Origin: Methylococcales bacterium
GTDB lineage: Bacteria; Pseudomonadota; Gammaproteobacteria; Methylococcales; Methylomonadaceae
Direction: 5' to 3'
Length of the DNA stretch: 34,234 bases
NCBI GenBank assembly: GCA_003584875.1
Contig: QVQD01000042.1
Location: 1 to 34,234 of the forward strand
Shown here: in pieces, positions 8,163-16,463 of the stretch
Layout: each line of letters starts with the position of its first letter
Position numbering within the stretch: the first letter of the stretch is position 1
Translations under genes and position numbers: made by a program
The notes under the pieces: generated by a model
The model's input: only the letters and a program-made list of their open reading frames with translations
The model's database searches: none
Told to the model about the DNA's origin: nothing

Positions 8163-8190
8163 TAAAAAAAACCCCCTTTTTACAGGGGGC
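8163..8190 (-). terminator. Rho-independent terminator after the coat and decoration-candidate genes
   Basis: Read on the minus strand: GCCCCC, loop TGTAAAAA, GGGGG, then a run of eight T. It begins about 20 bases past the stop of the 141-residue gene. It should end or attenuate transcripts carrying coat and the 141-residue protein before the tail-fibre genes. Confidence 0.9.
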
Positions 8191-8208
8191 TTGAAACTAA
8201 TTATTCAA

Positions 8209-8634
8209 TTAAGAATAAGTGCTAAAGTCATAACCATAGACATATACATCCATTGTAGCAGTTGCACCTTGTGCAGTTCCTACGTTGAGATATAAGTTTT
8301 GGCTAGTTTGAGTAGCAGTTGAAGCAACAGTTCTTTGTGAAACTACTGTTGCACCTGTTAATGCTGATAACGCTGCGTTAGCAACAACACCTGTACCACC
8401 AGCAGACGGAGCAGTAAATAAACCTGCTGCTGCTGAAGATAATGATACTGATGCGTTTGTAAACACTACGTTAGATACAGAGTAGTTTGAAGAATTGATG
8501 ATCGGTAATACTGCTTGATCACCTGTTGCGTTGACGTTAACACCTGTTGCAACGGCTAACAAACGAATTGCTTGGTTTGTTGCTAAGTTACTTGGGTGAA
8601 TCGTTACGGTGGTTGATGGTCCTGGATTTGCCAT
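8209..8634 (-). CDS. Candidate capsid decoration protein (141 residues)
   Basis: The gene directly follows the coat gene with a strong ribosome site (AAGGAG) and is followed by a strong terminator, so it should be expressed at a level like the coat protein. The product is Ala/Thr/Val/Ser-rich with few charges (TVTIHPSNLATNQAIRLLAV, AVLPIINSSNYSVSNVVFTN, ATMDVYVYGYDF), consistent with an all-beta virion protein. Position and expected abundance favour a decoration or capsid-stabilising role; no family motif is recognised, so the function is inferred. Confidence 0.65.
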   Translation of the reverse strand: MANPGPSTTVTIHPSNLATNQAIRLLAVATGVNVNATGDQAVLPIINSSNYSVSNVVFTNASVSLSSAAAGLFTAPSAGGTGVVANAALSALTGATVVSQRTVASTATQTSQNLYLNVGTAQGATATMDVYVYGYDFSTYS

Positions 8635-8652
8635 TATATATTCTCCTTAAGA

Positions 8653-9909
8653 TTAAGCTGCAACACGGCAAGCGAGTTCAGGATAAAGTGGAGCCCATCC
8701 ATACAGAACATCTAAACGAGTAGGAATACTGTCGTTATTGATGGTGTATTGACGAACAACACGCATAGACAAGCCGATTTCTTTGTCAGAAGCACGACCA
8801 GCAAAGTGTACACCTTCAGGTAACTCTAAGTCAGCGACGGCGAGTGTGAAAGCATTTCTGTGCATGATAATGTTTTGTGGAGAAACTGCACCTGTGCTGT
8901 TAAATTGAGTAACGGCAGCAGTACCTGATGGGCTTGGAATACTTACGTTTTGGAACTGACCAGCAGTAATAACGGCTGGAGATACAGTTACAGTAACGCT
9001 TGAGCCTGAAGCAATAGTAGCAGCACTCTTAACAACAAAGTTACGGAGCTTGTTAGAACCATAAGCCTGACGGTTTTGTGGGTTAACTGCATAAACACCA
9101 GCGATAGTAATAACGTCACCTGCGTTCAATACTAAGTTACCTGTATTGGCTGCTGTGATGCTGATGTTAGAAGAAGAAGCCCAACCAGATGTTAAGAAAC
9201 CAGTAGCAGTTGTAGTTGCAACAGAAGCAGTAACAGTAGTTGTACTGTTGTTACCAAAAGTCTGTGATACTACGTTTTGATCTAATTTCCAATTCATACC
9301 AGCAGAGTCACGACCCATTAAGCCTTTGCGATACTGTTCGCCAATTGCTTCTTGTGGCACAAATAAGCCCTTCAAAGAATCAACAATAGTAGCAGATGTA
9401 AATGGCTCAACGATACAAGCACGTCTACCGTCTCTTGGAGCACCTTCAGCATCGAGGTAAGCACCAGCAGTTAGATATGTAATCAAACCAGTTGGAGGAG
9501 TACCAGCAACACCAACGATGTTTGCTGTGTTAGCAGTAGCCATAACCATACCATCACGGTCAATTTTGTTAGCAATCGCAGCAACAGCAGGCTTTAATAC
9601 ACGGTCAGAGAACATATCTAAAGACAATGCTAAATCTTGCGTTGTGAATTGAGTTGCAACTTGGAATTGCGTTGACAATGTAACAGGAACAGAAGTCTCG
9701 TTGAAATCTTCAACAGACAAAGCTGGGCCTACTGCACCTACGAAACGACCAGGTCGTCTTACATTTACTGTGTTACCAATCTTACCACCTACAACAGCAA
9801 ATTGATCATCGTAATTACGGTCAACTTCTGAAGTAAAGGTAAGTTCGTTTTCCAATACCATCAACGCTTCGTTGGTGATTTTGGAAATGGTTAATAAATT
9901 ATTAGCCAT
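8653..9909 (-). CDS. Major capsid (coat) protein, P22 gp5-like
   Basis: 418 residues. The N-terminus MANNLLTISKITNEALMVLE followed by NRNYDD-like, KIGNTVNVRRPGRFVG, FNETSVPVTL and IANKIDRDG segments closely follows the P22-type coat protein pattern (HK97 fold), and the length is close to P22 gp5 (430 residues). The middle carries a Thr/Ala/Gly-rich stretch (about residues 220-320) that fits the inserted domain of this family. It has a good ribosome site (AAAGGAAA) and lies just after the scaffold gene, as in P22. The protein forms the icosahedral shell. Confidence 0.92.
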   Translation of the reverse strand: MANNLLTISKITNEALMVLENELTFTSEVDRNYDDQFAVVGGKIGNTVNVRRPGRFVGAVGPALSVEDFNETSVPVTLSTQFQVATQFTTQDLALSLDMFSDRVLKPAVAAIANKIDRDGMVMATANTANIVGVAGTPPTGLITYLTAGAYLDAEGAPRDGRRACIVEPFTSATIVDSLKGLFVPQEAIGEQYRKGLMGRDSAGMNWKLDQNVVSQTFGNNSTTTVTASVATTTATGFLTSGWASSSNISITAANTGNLVLNAGDVITIAGVYAVNPQNRQAYGSNKLRNFVVKSAATIASGSSVTVTVSPAVITAGQFQNVSIPSPSGTAAVTQFNSTGAVSPQNIIMHRNAFTLAVADLELPEGVHFAGRASDKEIGLSMRVVRQYTINNDSIPTRLDVLYGWAPLYPELACRVAA

Positions 9910-9937
9910 GATATTTCCTTTATAAATAAATTAGGGT

Positions 9938-10819
9938 TTACCTAATCCTTTTAGCCTGTCTCATAGCCTTGTACTGTGCATAAGTCATTTTATCTGTATC
10001 AGTTACAATAACTTGTTCACTTGTACCAGCTTTAATCGGACTAATTGGAGCAGGTGCTTTAGATTTCACAGCAACAGTTTTCACTTCTTTAGGCTCATTC
10101 TTTTCAAAAAGAGCTTCCAATTTACCTATTTGTCTCAAAGCAGTAATAAGTGATGATTTACTGATTTTCTCTGCAATATCTGGGTTCTCAGCCAAATGGT
10201 ACAAAATGCGAGGCCCAACTTCGGACTCTAAAATTGCATCTCGTACTTGATCGCTAACAACTACATCGCTAGATGCCACCATATCATCATAATCAGGTAG
10301 TTCTGATTTAGTAGATTCAAGTCTCGTGTTCCAAGTTGATATAACTTTTTGACGTTCTTCTTGATTCTTCTTTTCAATATCTTCCTGTCTTGCTCTCATT
10401 ACAGCGTTTTCAGCACTCCAATCAGCTAATGCTTCTGCGTATTCAAACGCATCTACAAACTGATCTGGCTTCGGCTTATCATCCCTGCTCTGCTCCTGTT
10501 TAGGTGCAGCCTGTGATTCCAATGCCTTTAAACGAGTTTCCAATTCTTCACGTTTACTACGTTCAATCTCTGCTTCTTTACGCAGTTGTTCACGTTGTTT
10601 CGTAAGTTCTGAAAACCTCTTTTCAAGTTTCGGATTGGGTTTCCGTTCTTCTGTTACTTTTTCCTCATCCTCTGCAACTGGTTCACTCTGTTCTACAACT
10701 TCTTCAATTGGCTCTGTAGGAGTTGTCTCTACTACAGCCTCAACTTCAGGTTGGTCAGCTAAACCTAATTTATTTGCATAAAATTCGGCACTATTCTCAC
10801 TTGTTAAAACATTTGACAT
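9938..10819 (-). CDS. Scaffold protein
   Basis: 293 residues from the ATG at 10819, chosen because GGAG lies 6 bases upstream; an in-frame ATG at 10843 would add 8 residues but has no ribosome site. The product is very acidic at the start (many Glu, EEVVEQSEPVAEDEEKVTEE), then coiled-coil (residues about 65-105 and 140-165), and ends in a basic tail (YKAMRQAKRIR). Acidic/coiled-coil with a basic C-terminus that docks on coat is the scaffold plan, and the location between portal and coat is that of P22 gp8. It should be lost from the mature virion. Confidence 0.82.
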   Translation of the reverse strand: MSNVLTSENSAEFYANKLGLADQPEVEAVVETTPTEPIEEVVEQSEPVAEDEEKVTEERKPNPKLEKRFSELTKQREQLRKEAEIERSKREELETRLKALESQAAPKQEQSRDDKPKPDQFVDAFEYAEALADWSAENAVMRARQEDIEKKNQEERQKVISTWNTRLESTKSELPDYDDMVASSDVVVSDQVRDAILESEVGPRILYHLAENPDIAEKISKSSLITALRQIGKLEALFEKNEPKEVKTVAVKSKAPAPISPIKAGTSEQVIVTDTDKMTYAQYKAMRQAKRIR

Positions 10820-10839
10820 GGAATTCTCCAAGGGTTTAC

Positions 10840-10856
10840 CCAATGTACCTCATTGG
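10840..10856 (-). promoter_or_regulatory. Leader hairpin of the scaffold transcript
   Basis: The arms CCAATG and CATTGG pair perfectly around AGGTA on the minus strand. It lies just downstream of the candidate promoter at 10869-10897, so it would form near the 5' end of the scaffold-coat messenger and could stabilise it. Confidence 0.45.
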
Positions 10857-10868
10857 TAAGGTTTACTT

Positions 10869-10899
10869 ATCTTAATACTTTTGTTGTTAATTTACAACA
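10869..10899 (-). promoter_or_regulatory. Candidate late promoter overlapped by a TGTTGT/ACAACA palindrome
   Basis: On the minus strand TTGTAA and TAAGAT are 17 bases apart, a sigma70-like arrangement, upstream of the scaffold and coat genes. The inverted repeat TGTTGT-AAATTA-ACAACA (10882-10899) covers the -35 side. The same half-sites occur in the Cro control region at 21649-21678, so a shared regulator is possible. Confidence 0.45.
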
Positions 10900-10903
10900 T
10901 TAA

Positions 10904-11095
10904 TTATTTCATGCTTCTTTCAGAATTTCCAATATTTAAATCATGCAAAGCTGTATCTATGGCTTGTTTTTTTCCTAACTCAGATTTTAAATGCTCAAAT
11001 TTAGGATGAGTTTTTGCTTTTTCATGTTGTTCTTTATTATATTTTTTTGCTAATTCTTTTGAAATATAATCTGCGTGATTTAATTCTTTTTTCAT
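10904..11095 (-). CDS. Small charged protein after portal (63 residues)
   Basis: A lysine- and glutamate-rich, probably helical protein (HADYISKELAKKYNKEQHEK). The ATG overlaps the portal stop as ATGA, so it is translationally coupled to portal. It lies before the putative scaffold promoter. No motif or family is recognised. Compact size and coupling suggest a capsid-assembly helper, but that is only inference. Confidence 0.6.
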   Translation of the reverse strand: MKKELNHADYISKELAKKYNKEQHEKAKTHPKFEHLKSELGKKQAIDTALHDLNIGNSERSMK

Positions 11096-13155
11096 ATTGC
11101 CCTTTCTGTAGTTTCTGCACTTGCTAATTTAGATTGTTCACTATTCATTCTTGCTAATAATATAGCTACTTGAGCTTTTAATTGTTCAACTTCTATTTGT
11201 GTTTGTGTTTTCAGAACTGTATCATGTGCCTGAGTTTCAACACGCATTTCAGTATCATGTGCCTTAGTAGTCTGACGCATGAGTTCACGCTTTGTCTCAG
11301 CATCTTGTTTAACACCTTCAATGTCTTGACGTTGTTTAATAAACATTTGCAACTGTTGTAATTGTTGTTGCATCTGTTGAATAGTAGCCTGATCTTGTTT
11401 GAGCTTCATTTGTATTGGTGGTGGTATGTCAGACATATCATCAATCTGAGCCAATGGGTTATTAATTGCCATACGGTCAGCAATAATATCAGCACCAGGG
11501 AAATCCATATTTCTGACCAACAAATCACCCATAACTTGTACTAATTGTGGCTCGGCTTGCACTAATTGCATCATTGCATCAACGGATTCTTGACGTTTAC
11601 TGTTGTAGCCAGGGCCTGTATCCATCACCACATCAAACTCACCAATAGTTACATCATTTAATATGCGTTCAATACCCTGTTCATCCATCTTACGTTCATT
11701 AATGGTCATAATTTCAGGTTTACCATCATCGCCAATAATACGCATTGCACGTTGTGTATCGTAAATTTTAGGTATTAAATCCAAAATAATACGACCAACT
11801 TGTCTTATAGAACGTGTAAGGTTGTCGTAATAGTGCATATTTGTCATATCAGATTGCATTTGCTGACCTTGAATTGCCTTACCTGATTGAATACCTTGTG
11901 GTAATTGATTAGGATCGTAAATACCGATAACTGCCTGTAAATCTAAATTCATAGATTGCATTGCAGCCATCGCACCTGTTGGTGGTGACTCTGGTTGTTG
12001 ACGAATTGGTGGAGCAGCAGGTCTGCCATCAATATCCGTTTGTTTATAACGTAATACAGGCATAGCTTTAATGTTTGCTTGAGCCCACTCGTTCTCGTGG
12101 CCTTCATCTTGACCTTCTGCAAGTATCCATTTAGCTTTAGGTGCTAATGCAACAGTTTCAGTTAATGCAGTTGACCAATAGTTATACATCCGTTGTGGGT
12201 CTTTAGCCATTCTGACTAAACCAAAACGCTTATGTTTGCCTTGAACAATGGTGGACTGACCATAAACAGGGATAATTGGAATGTATTTACCTGCCCATTC
12301 GCCTTCTTCTAACACTTGCATAGCAGTAACTTTGCACCATTTAATCTTTTTGCGTACGGAATCACGCTTATTAATAATGGTTACACCCAATTCTTTCATT
12401 AAATCTTTGTCTACTTCATCTTCATAAATGCTAGAACCATCCGATAGTTGTAATAAAACAACACTTTCACGCACGGTATACCAATATTCTGCAATACGGA
12501 TTTCTTCTTTTTGTATCCAATCGCCTACAACGTCACCAGTTCCACGACTAACAAAACCTGAATCTACTTCGGCATCAGGATACATTGCACTAAATGTTTT
12601 TTTAGGAATAAGTGTTGTAATTAAACAACGCTCAGCATCTGAGCCATCAGCCATAATAGAATTAGGATCAAAATATACCGTAAATGGATTCTCAATTGGC
12701 CTAATATAGATTTCTTGGTCAAAGCTATCATCCTTAACGTAATCAGTAGTTACCCTAATATATCCCCAACCCATGCGAACTGCGTAATCTACGGCATTTA
12801 AATAGGCTTGGTCAGCATCTGACTGCAATTCTATGTGTCGGCACATTCCTGTAATAATTTGTGCTTGTTTCTCGTTTGATTGAGTATTCATGCCGTGAGC
12901 TTTGATTCTTGGTCGTTGCTCACGAATCTGATTCACAATTTGACGGCAATACGCATCTACCTTATTAATAGTAAGGCAAGGTCTGGCTTCTAATACTCTT
13001 GAGTTTTGCACGTCAACTGGCCATTGATCGCCAGCACTAAAACGTACATCATCTAAGGCTTCAGCACGATTATTGGAATCAACGTCATTAACTTGACGTA
13101 AATACTCCATAGCTTGATTAATACGATCATCTTGCTCTAAGATTTCTTCAGCCAT
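11092..13155 (-). CDS. Portal protein, P22 gp1-like
   Basis: 687 residues, close to P22 gp1 (725). The N-terminal half has the family pattern: NRAEALDDVRFSAGDQWP, then RPCLTINKVDAYCRQIVNQI, then a conserved-looking VDYAVRMGWGYIRVTTDY. The C-terminal about 110 residues are glutamine-rich coiled coil (QQMQQQLQQLQMFIKQ), the region that would form the barrel in P22-type portals. The dodecameric portal sits at one capsid vertex and passes DNA in and out. It lies 33 bases after the large terminase gene, the usual order. The ribosome site at ATG 13155 is weak (AGGGC). Confidence 0.9.
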   Translation of the reverse strand: MAEEILEQDDRINQAMEYLRQVNDVDSNNRAEALDDVRFSAGDQWPVDVQNSRVLEARPCLTINKVDAYCRQIVNQIREQRPRIKAHGMNTQSNEKQAQIITGMCRHIELQSDADQAYLNAVDYAVRMGWGYIRVTTDYVKDDSFDQEIYIRPIENPFTVYFDPNSIMADGSDAERCLITTLIPKKTFSAMYPDAEVDSGFVSRGTGDVVGDWIQKEEIRIAEYWYTVRESVVLLQLSDGSSIYEDEVDKDLMKELGVTIINKRDSVRKKIKWCKVTAMQVLEEGEWAGKYIPIIPVYGQSTIVQGKHKRFGLVRMAKDPQRMYNYWSTALTETVALAPKAKWILAEGQDEGHENEWAQANIKAMPVLRYKQTDIDGRPAAPPIRQQPESPPTGAMAAMQSMNLDLQAVIGIYDPNQLPQGIQSGKAIQGQQMQSDMTNMHYYDNLTRSIRQVGRIILDLIPKIYDTQRAMRIIGDDGKPEIMTINERKMDEQGIERILNDVTIGEFDVVMDTGPGYNSKRQESVDAMMQLVQAEPQLVQVMGDLLVRNMDFPGADIIADRMAINNPLAQIDDMSDIPPPIQMKLKQDQATIQQMQQQLQQLQMFIKQRQDIEGVKQDAETKRELMRQTTKAHDTEMRVETQAHDTVLKTQTQIEVEQLKAQVAILLARMNSEQSKLASAETTERAI

Positions 13156-13188
13156 AATTTGCCCTAAATGTAAAGACTATGTTGTATT

Positions 13189-14451
13189 TTAACCCATCCA
13201 TGAACCACGTTCAATGTAAACTTTCTTTGGTTTAACTTTTTTAGGTTCATTTACCATTAATCCAAGCATCCTAAATGCGTCTGCACCATGCGAATATTGG
13301 TCGTGTAATGGTTTCTGACTCCATGAACCATCTTCTGCCACATCATACTTATAATGACGCAAACATTGTAAACCTTCATCGCAATTTTCTCTGTCAAAGT
13401 AACAACGATTAAATATAGTCCTTGCAGCGTTAATAGAATCTGTAACAGGCACTCGATCTAATATTTGTACTTTCATGCCTGTACTTCTTACAATATCTTC
13501 TATGCTACGACCAGAACCTAAGTTTTTAGCGGCAGCGTCATGTGGTAACCATAAAGTATCAAAAAAATACCCAAACTTCTGCATTTCTGCCAAGTACCAT
13601 GAAATAGTTTGCTGATTAGCTTGCATATAACGTATTAAACGTATTTCCATGCCTATGAATTGCACAAACCAAATAGCCGTATGGTCAGCCCATCCCAAGT
13701 CAAATACAGCATGAACTGGTTTAATTGGGTCATAAGGTACACGAGTCAATCTGTTATCTAACTCAGCCATTTGCATTTCTTTGGCAAAAATAGCACCATC
13801 CACCGTTACTCGGCATAATCCTTCCCACACAGTATTGTAGGCTTCAGGGTCACGATTCTTAAGTGCTGTACGTTCTAAGTCTAGTGTTTCAGGAAACCAG
13901 GGGTTATCTGACCAGTTAATTTTCTGCACCATCGCACCATCTGGAGGACTAACAACAAACCGTTGATAGGTTTCATCTGATTCTAATTCAGGATTAAACG
14001 TCACCCATATCTCTGATTGTTCCTTACGAATTGTCGGAATTAAAACATTCCATGATGTACGGCTAGTAGTCTGTGCTTCTTCTACCCAACAAATGTCTAC
14101 ACCTTCGTAAGATTTCACATTGGCAATATTGTTTTTTAATCCAATAAAAGAAAACTCACTACCGTTCTTACCTCGTATAGAACTCTGTGTTATTTCGTAA
14201 AATGTTTCTAACCCAAGTGCGTAGATTTGATCTGATAATAACTTGTGTACTGAGTCTTTAATAGATGTTTGAAATTCCCTTGCACATAATATGCGTAAGG
14301 TAGATTTGCACCCCAAAATAAGCAATGCCCTAGCAACACCCCAGCTTTTAGCACCGCCTCGGCCTCCGTAGAGTACCTTGTAACGGGCTTTGTCGAAAAG
14401 TATGGATAACTTCTCAGGAAACTCAGCATTGGCAATATTAGGTTCATTCAT
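13189..14451 (-). CDS. Terminase large subunit, PBSX/Terminase_3 type
   Basis: 420 residues with both motor halves visible. The Walker A-like loop is GGRGGAKSW (29-37), Walker B is VDICWVEEA (118-126), and the nuclease half shows DLGWADHTAIW with Asp251, PHDAAAKN near 303-310 and HGADAFR (Asp391) as the likely metal-binding acids of the RNase H-like fold. It cuts concatemeric DNA and pumps it through the portal. Length is normal for the family. The start overlaps the small subunit by 8 bases. The motor type is compatible with headful or cos packaging; which is not decidable here, though circular assembly of the window fits headful packaging. Confidence 0.93.
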   Translation of the reverse strand: MNEPNIANAEFPEKLSILFDKARYKVLYGGRGGAKSWGVARALLILGCKSTLRILCAREFQTSIKDSVHKLLSDQIYALGLETFYEITQSSIRGKNGSEFSFIGLKNNIANVKSYEGVDICWVEEAQTTSRTSWNVLIPTIRKEQSEIWVTFNPELESDETYQRFVVSPPDGAMVQKINWSDNPWFPETLDLERTALKNRDPEAYNTVWEGLCRVTVDGAIFAKEMQMAELDNRLTRVPYDPIKPVHAVFDLGWADHTAIWFVQFIGMEIRLIRYMQANQQTISWYLAEMQKFGYFFDTLWLPHDAAAKNLGSGRSIEDIVRSTGMKVQILDRVPVTDSINAARTIFNRCYFDRENCDEGLQCLRHYKYDVAEDGSWSQKPLHDQYSHGADAFRMLGLMVNEPKKVKPKKVYIERGSWMG

Positions 14452-14776
14452 CTGGTTTCTTAAAAGTTACTGCAATACCATCTACAGCACCTGTTAATTC
14501 TGTTACCTGAGTTTCTTTCCATCCAGCCCTAGTTTTAAGCCAAAAGATTGCAGCAGTCATATTGCCTTTTTTAGCTTGCTGAAACAATGTATTGGCTATT
14601 TGTGCATTAGCATCAATTCTGCCACTTTCTAAATCTTCTCTGTAATGTTTTCTAAGAGTTTCATCATTAATAGTTAATTTATGAGCTATATCAACATAAC
14701 GCACTCCCATAGCAGCTAAGTTTTTAACTAGCTTTCTGCTATCTTCACTTGGTATATGTTCTTTACCCTGACTCAT
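14444..14776 (-). CDS. Terminase small subunit-like DNA-binding protein
   Basis: 110 residues. The first part holds a helix-turn-helix-like segment (GVRYVDIAHKLTINDETLRKHY) and the second part has ANTLFQQAKKGNMTAAIFWLKTRAGWKE, a pattern I associate with small terminase or DNA-packaging regulators. It directly precedes and overlaps the large subunit gene, which supports the assignment. It would recognise the packaging site (pac) and recruit the large subunit. The gene begins a late segment; upstream lies a 120-base intergenic region with the divergent promoter of the plus-strand gene. Confidence 0.8.
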   Translation of the reverse strand: MSQGKEHIPSEDSRKLVKNLAAMGVRYVDIAHKLTINDETLRKHYREDLESGRIDANAQIANTLFQQAKKGNMTAAIFWLKTRAGWKETQVTELTGAVDGIAVTFKKPDE

Positions 14777-14844
14777 TTTTCTTTTCTAACTCCCAAAGTT
14801 AACCAATAAACTCAAAAGATGTCGTTAATCTATTTAAATATCTC

Positions 14845-14873
14845 TTGCATAGTTAAGTTACCTTAATTATAGT
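14845..14873 (+). promoter_or_regulatory. Sigma70-like promoter for the 73-residue gene
   Basis: TTGCAT and TATAGT are separated by exactly 17 bases, about 24 bases before the ATG at 14897, and a good ribosome site (CAGGAG) follows. This is one of the clearest promoters in the window. Confidence 0.7.
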
Positions 14874-14896
14874 CTTATTAACAACAGGAGAACAGC

Positions 14897-15118
14897 ATGA
14901 CAAAATTGGAACAAGTAAAACAGGCATACGCTACTGGTAACTATAAAGATGCACTTAGAATAGCCGCTAAGTTCCCCCAGCTTGGTAATGAACGCAAAGC
15001 TATTACCCTTGCTAATGAATGCTTTAGTAACCCACGGTTTTACAAACAAGTTGGTGTAAATATTGACCAAGCTATTGCTGATGGCGTTAAGACTTTGGGT
15101 GCTAAATACGGTTTCTAA
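14897..15118 (+). CDS. Stand-alone small phage protein (73 residues)
   Basis: The product is mostly helical and basic: KQAYATGNYKDALRIAAKF, then a segment with NERKAITLANECFSNPRFYK and a Gly/Ala-rich end. The NPRFYKQ segment recalls small uncharacterised proteins seen in many phages. It has its own promoter and a strong ribosome site and is followed by a terminator inside the convergent methylase gene, so it forms a single-gene transcription unit pointing against the late operon. Such insulated units often encode early takeover or accessory proteins; the actual function is unknown. Confidence 0.8.
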   Translation: MTKLEQVKQAYATGNYKDALRIAAKFPQLGNERKAITLANECFSNPRFYKQVGVNIDQAIADGVKTLGAKYGF

Positions 15119-15128
15119 GCAAATTGTA

Positions 15129-16463
15129 TTAATTTTCACCAACTAGCATCTCCTCTGCTATTTCAACAATGCCGCAGTTATTTGCGGCTTTTTTACCATC
15201 ACCTTTTACAAATACCAGTACATTTTGGTGTGTTTTGCCTAGCTTGCGGCTTGCACTAAACATTTTGCCTGCCCTAATGGGTAAGCTACCTACCGCAGTT
15301 ATTAAAATTGCTTCGTTGTAGTAATTAAGGCCAGCCGCTTTAAATGCTTCTACCGTATCACCTACAAAATTGTAATAATTGCCTTTTTTATCCCTTACAT
15401 CACCCACTACAAAACAAGCAAAAGCGTTATTTTTTAACAAGTTACAGCTTTTTTTAATAATTTCAAAGTAGGCGGCTTTAAATTCAGGGTAAGTAAAGGT
15501 GCTTAAGTCTTTTGGGTCATCAGAATAAACTTCTAAATCAGCATAAGGTGGGCAACTAAAAATAAGGTCAGCTTTTACATCAACACAAGTTTTATCTATG
15601 TTTTGGCTATCACCGCAAATCCAAGCTGGCGGCAAAAGGTCATCAAAACAAATATCTATGCCCTGTTTAATGTTAGCGTCAACTTGTTCCTGCCTAAGTT
15701 CGTGTCCTATGTATTGCCTACCTAGTTTGCTGGCCACTACGCCCCTTACACTACCCCCTGCAAATGGGTCTAGTACCAAACCTTTGGGTGGGCAAAACCA
15801 TGTGTAAGCTATTTCACACATAACAGGGTCAAATATACTGCCGCCCTCATTGTTGCCACGCCCAGCCATGTAATCAGGTACATTTTTACCTACATTTGTA
15901 CTACCAATTTCACGGCCCTCTTCAGATTTAATACCTAATGCCAACCATGCACGTTTGCGGTCTTGCCACCAACCTTCCCTAGCATTAAATACGCTAAATG
16001 GTGGTATTAAGAATCTTTCAGCCAAACTACCGTTGCCGCTAGGCCCATCAGTAGGGTCGTTGGTTTCTTGTTTTAATAAATCATTAAGCTCTTTGTCATC
16101 AAAACCAAGCAAATTTATATCAAAATCTTCATCTTTTAGGCTTTGGATTTCTAAAGCTAAAAAATCAAAATCCCACCCAGCATTCATAGCCAGCTTATTG
16201 TCGGCAATGATTAAAGCCTTTTTCTGTATTTCGGATAAATGAGCAAGTTCAATAACAGGTATTTTATCCATATTGAGCTTACGAGCAGCCAATAAACGAC
16301 CATGCCCAGCAATAATCCCATTAATCCCATCAACAAGTATAGGATTAGTCCAACCAAACTCTTTAATACTAGCAGCAATTTGAGCCACTTGTTCATCAGA
16401 GTGGGTTCGACTATTGTTAATATAAGGAATTAAATCCTTAATTGGTTTCTGTTGTATTTGCAT
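15129..16463 (-). CDS. DNA methyltransferase with N-terminal ParB-like domain
   Basis: 444 residues from the ATG at 16463, chosen because the ParB domain begins right there; the open frame extends upstream only through a TTG at 16568. Residues about 5-130 are ParB/Srx-like (IKDLIPYINNSRTHSDEQV, IIAGHGRLLAAR, ALIIADNKLA). The C-terminal half is a SAM-dependent N4/N6 methylase: LVLDPFAGGSVRG (DPFAGG at 232-237) binds SAM and SCPPY (303-307) is the catalytic motif, in gamma-like order. GKTHQNVLVFVKGD closes the fold. It probably methylates adenine or cytosine to protect phage DNA or steer regulation. No restriction partner is visible. Its start overlaps the preceding gene by 26 bases. Confidence 0.88.
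   Translation of the reverse strand: MQIQQKPIKDLIPYINNSRTHSDEQVAQIAASIKEFGWTNPILVDGINGIIAGHGRLLAARKLNMDKIPVIELAHLSEIQKKALIIADNKLAMNAGWDFDFLALEIQSLKDEDFDINLLGFDDKELNDLLKQETNDPTDGPSGNGSLAERFLIPPFSVFNAREGWWQDRKRAWLALGIKSEEGREIGSTNVGKNVPDYMAGRGNNEGGSIFDPVMCEIAYTWFCPPKGLVLDPFAGGSVRGVVASKLGRQYIGHELRQEQVDANIKQGIDICFDDLLPPAWICGDSQNIDKTCVDVKADLIFSCPPYADLEVYSDDPKDLSTFTYPEFKAAYFEIIKKSCNLLKNNAFACFVVGDVRDKKGNYYNFVGDTVEAFKAAGLNYYNEAILITAVGSLPIRAGKMFSASRKLGKTHQNVLVFVKGDGKKAANNCGIVEIAEEMLVGEN
15171..15194 (+). terminator. Rho-independent terminator of the 73-residue gene, embedded in the methylase gene
   Basis: GCCGCA, loop GTTATT, TGCGGC, followed by six T on the plus strand. It is about 50 bases after the stop at 15118 and lies within the coding sequence for the C-terminus of the opposite-strand methylase, where the T run encodes lysines. 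Confidence 0.88.

Noticed and set aside
14867-15142. A 91-residue minus-strand open frame opposite the 73-residue gene
   Set aside because: The plus-strand gene has promoter, ribosome site and terminator, whereas this frame has none and is of shadow-like composition.
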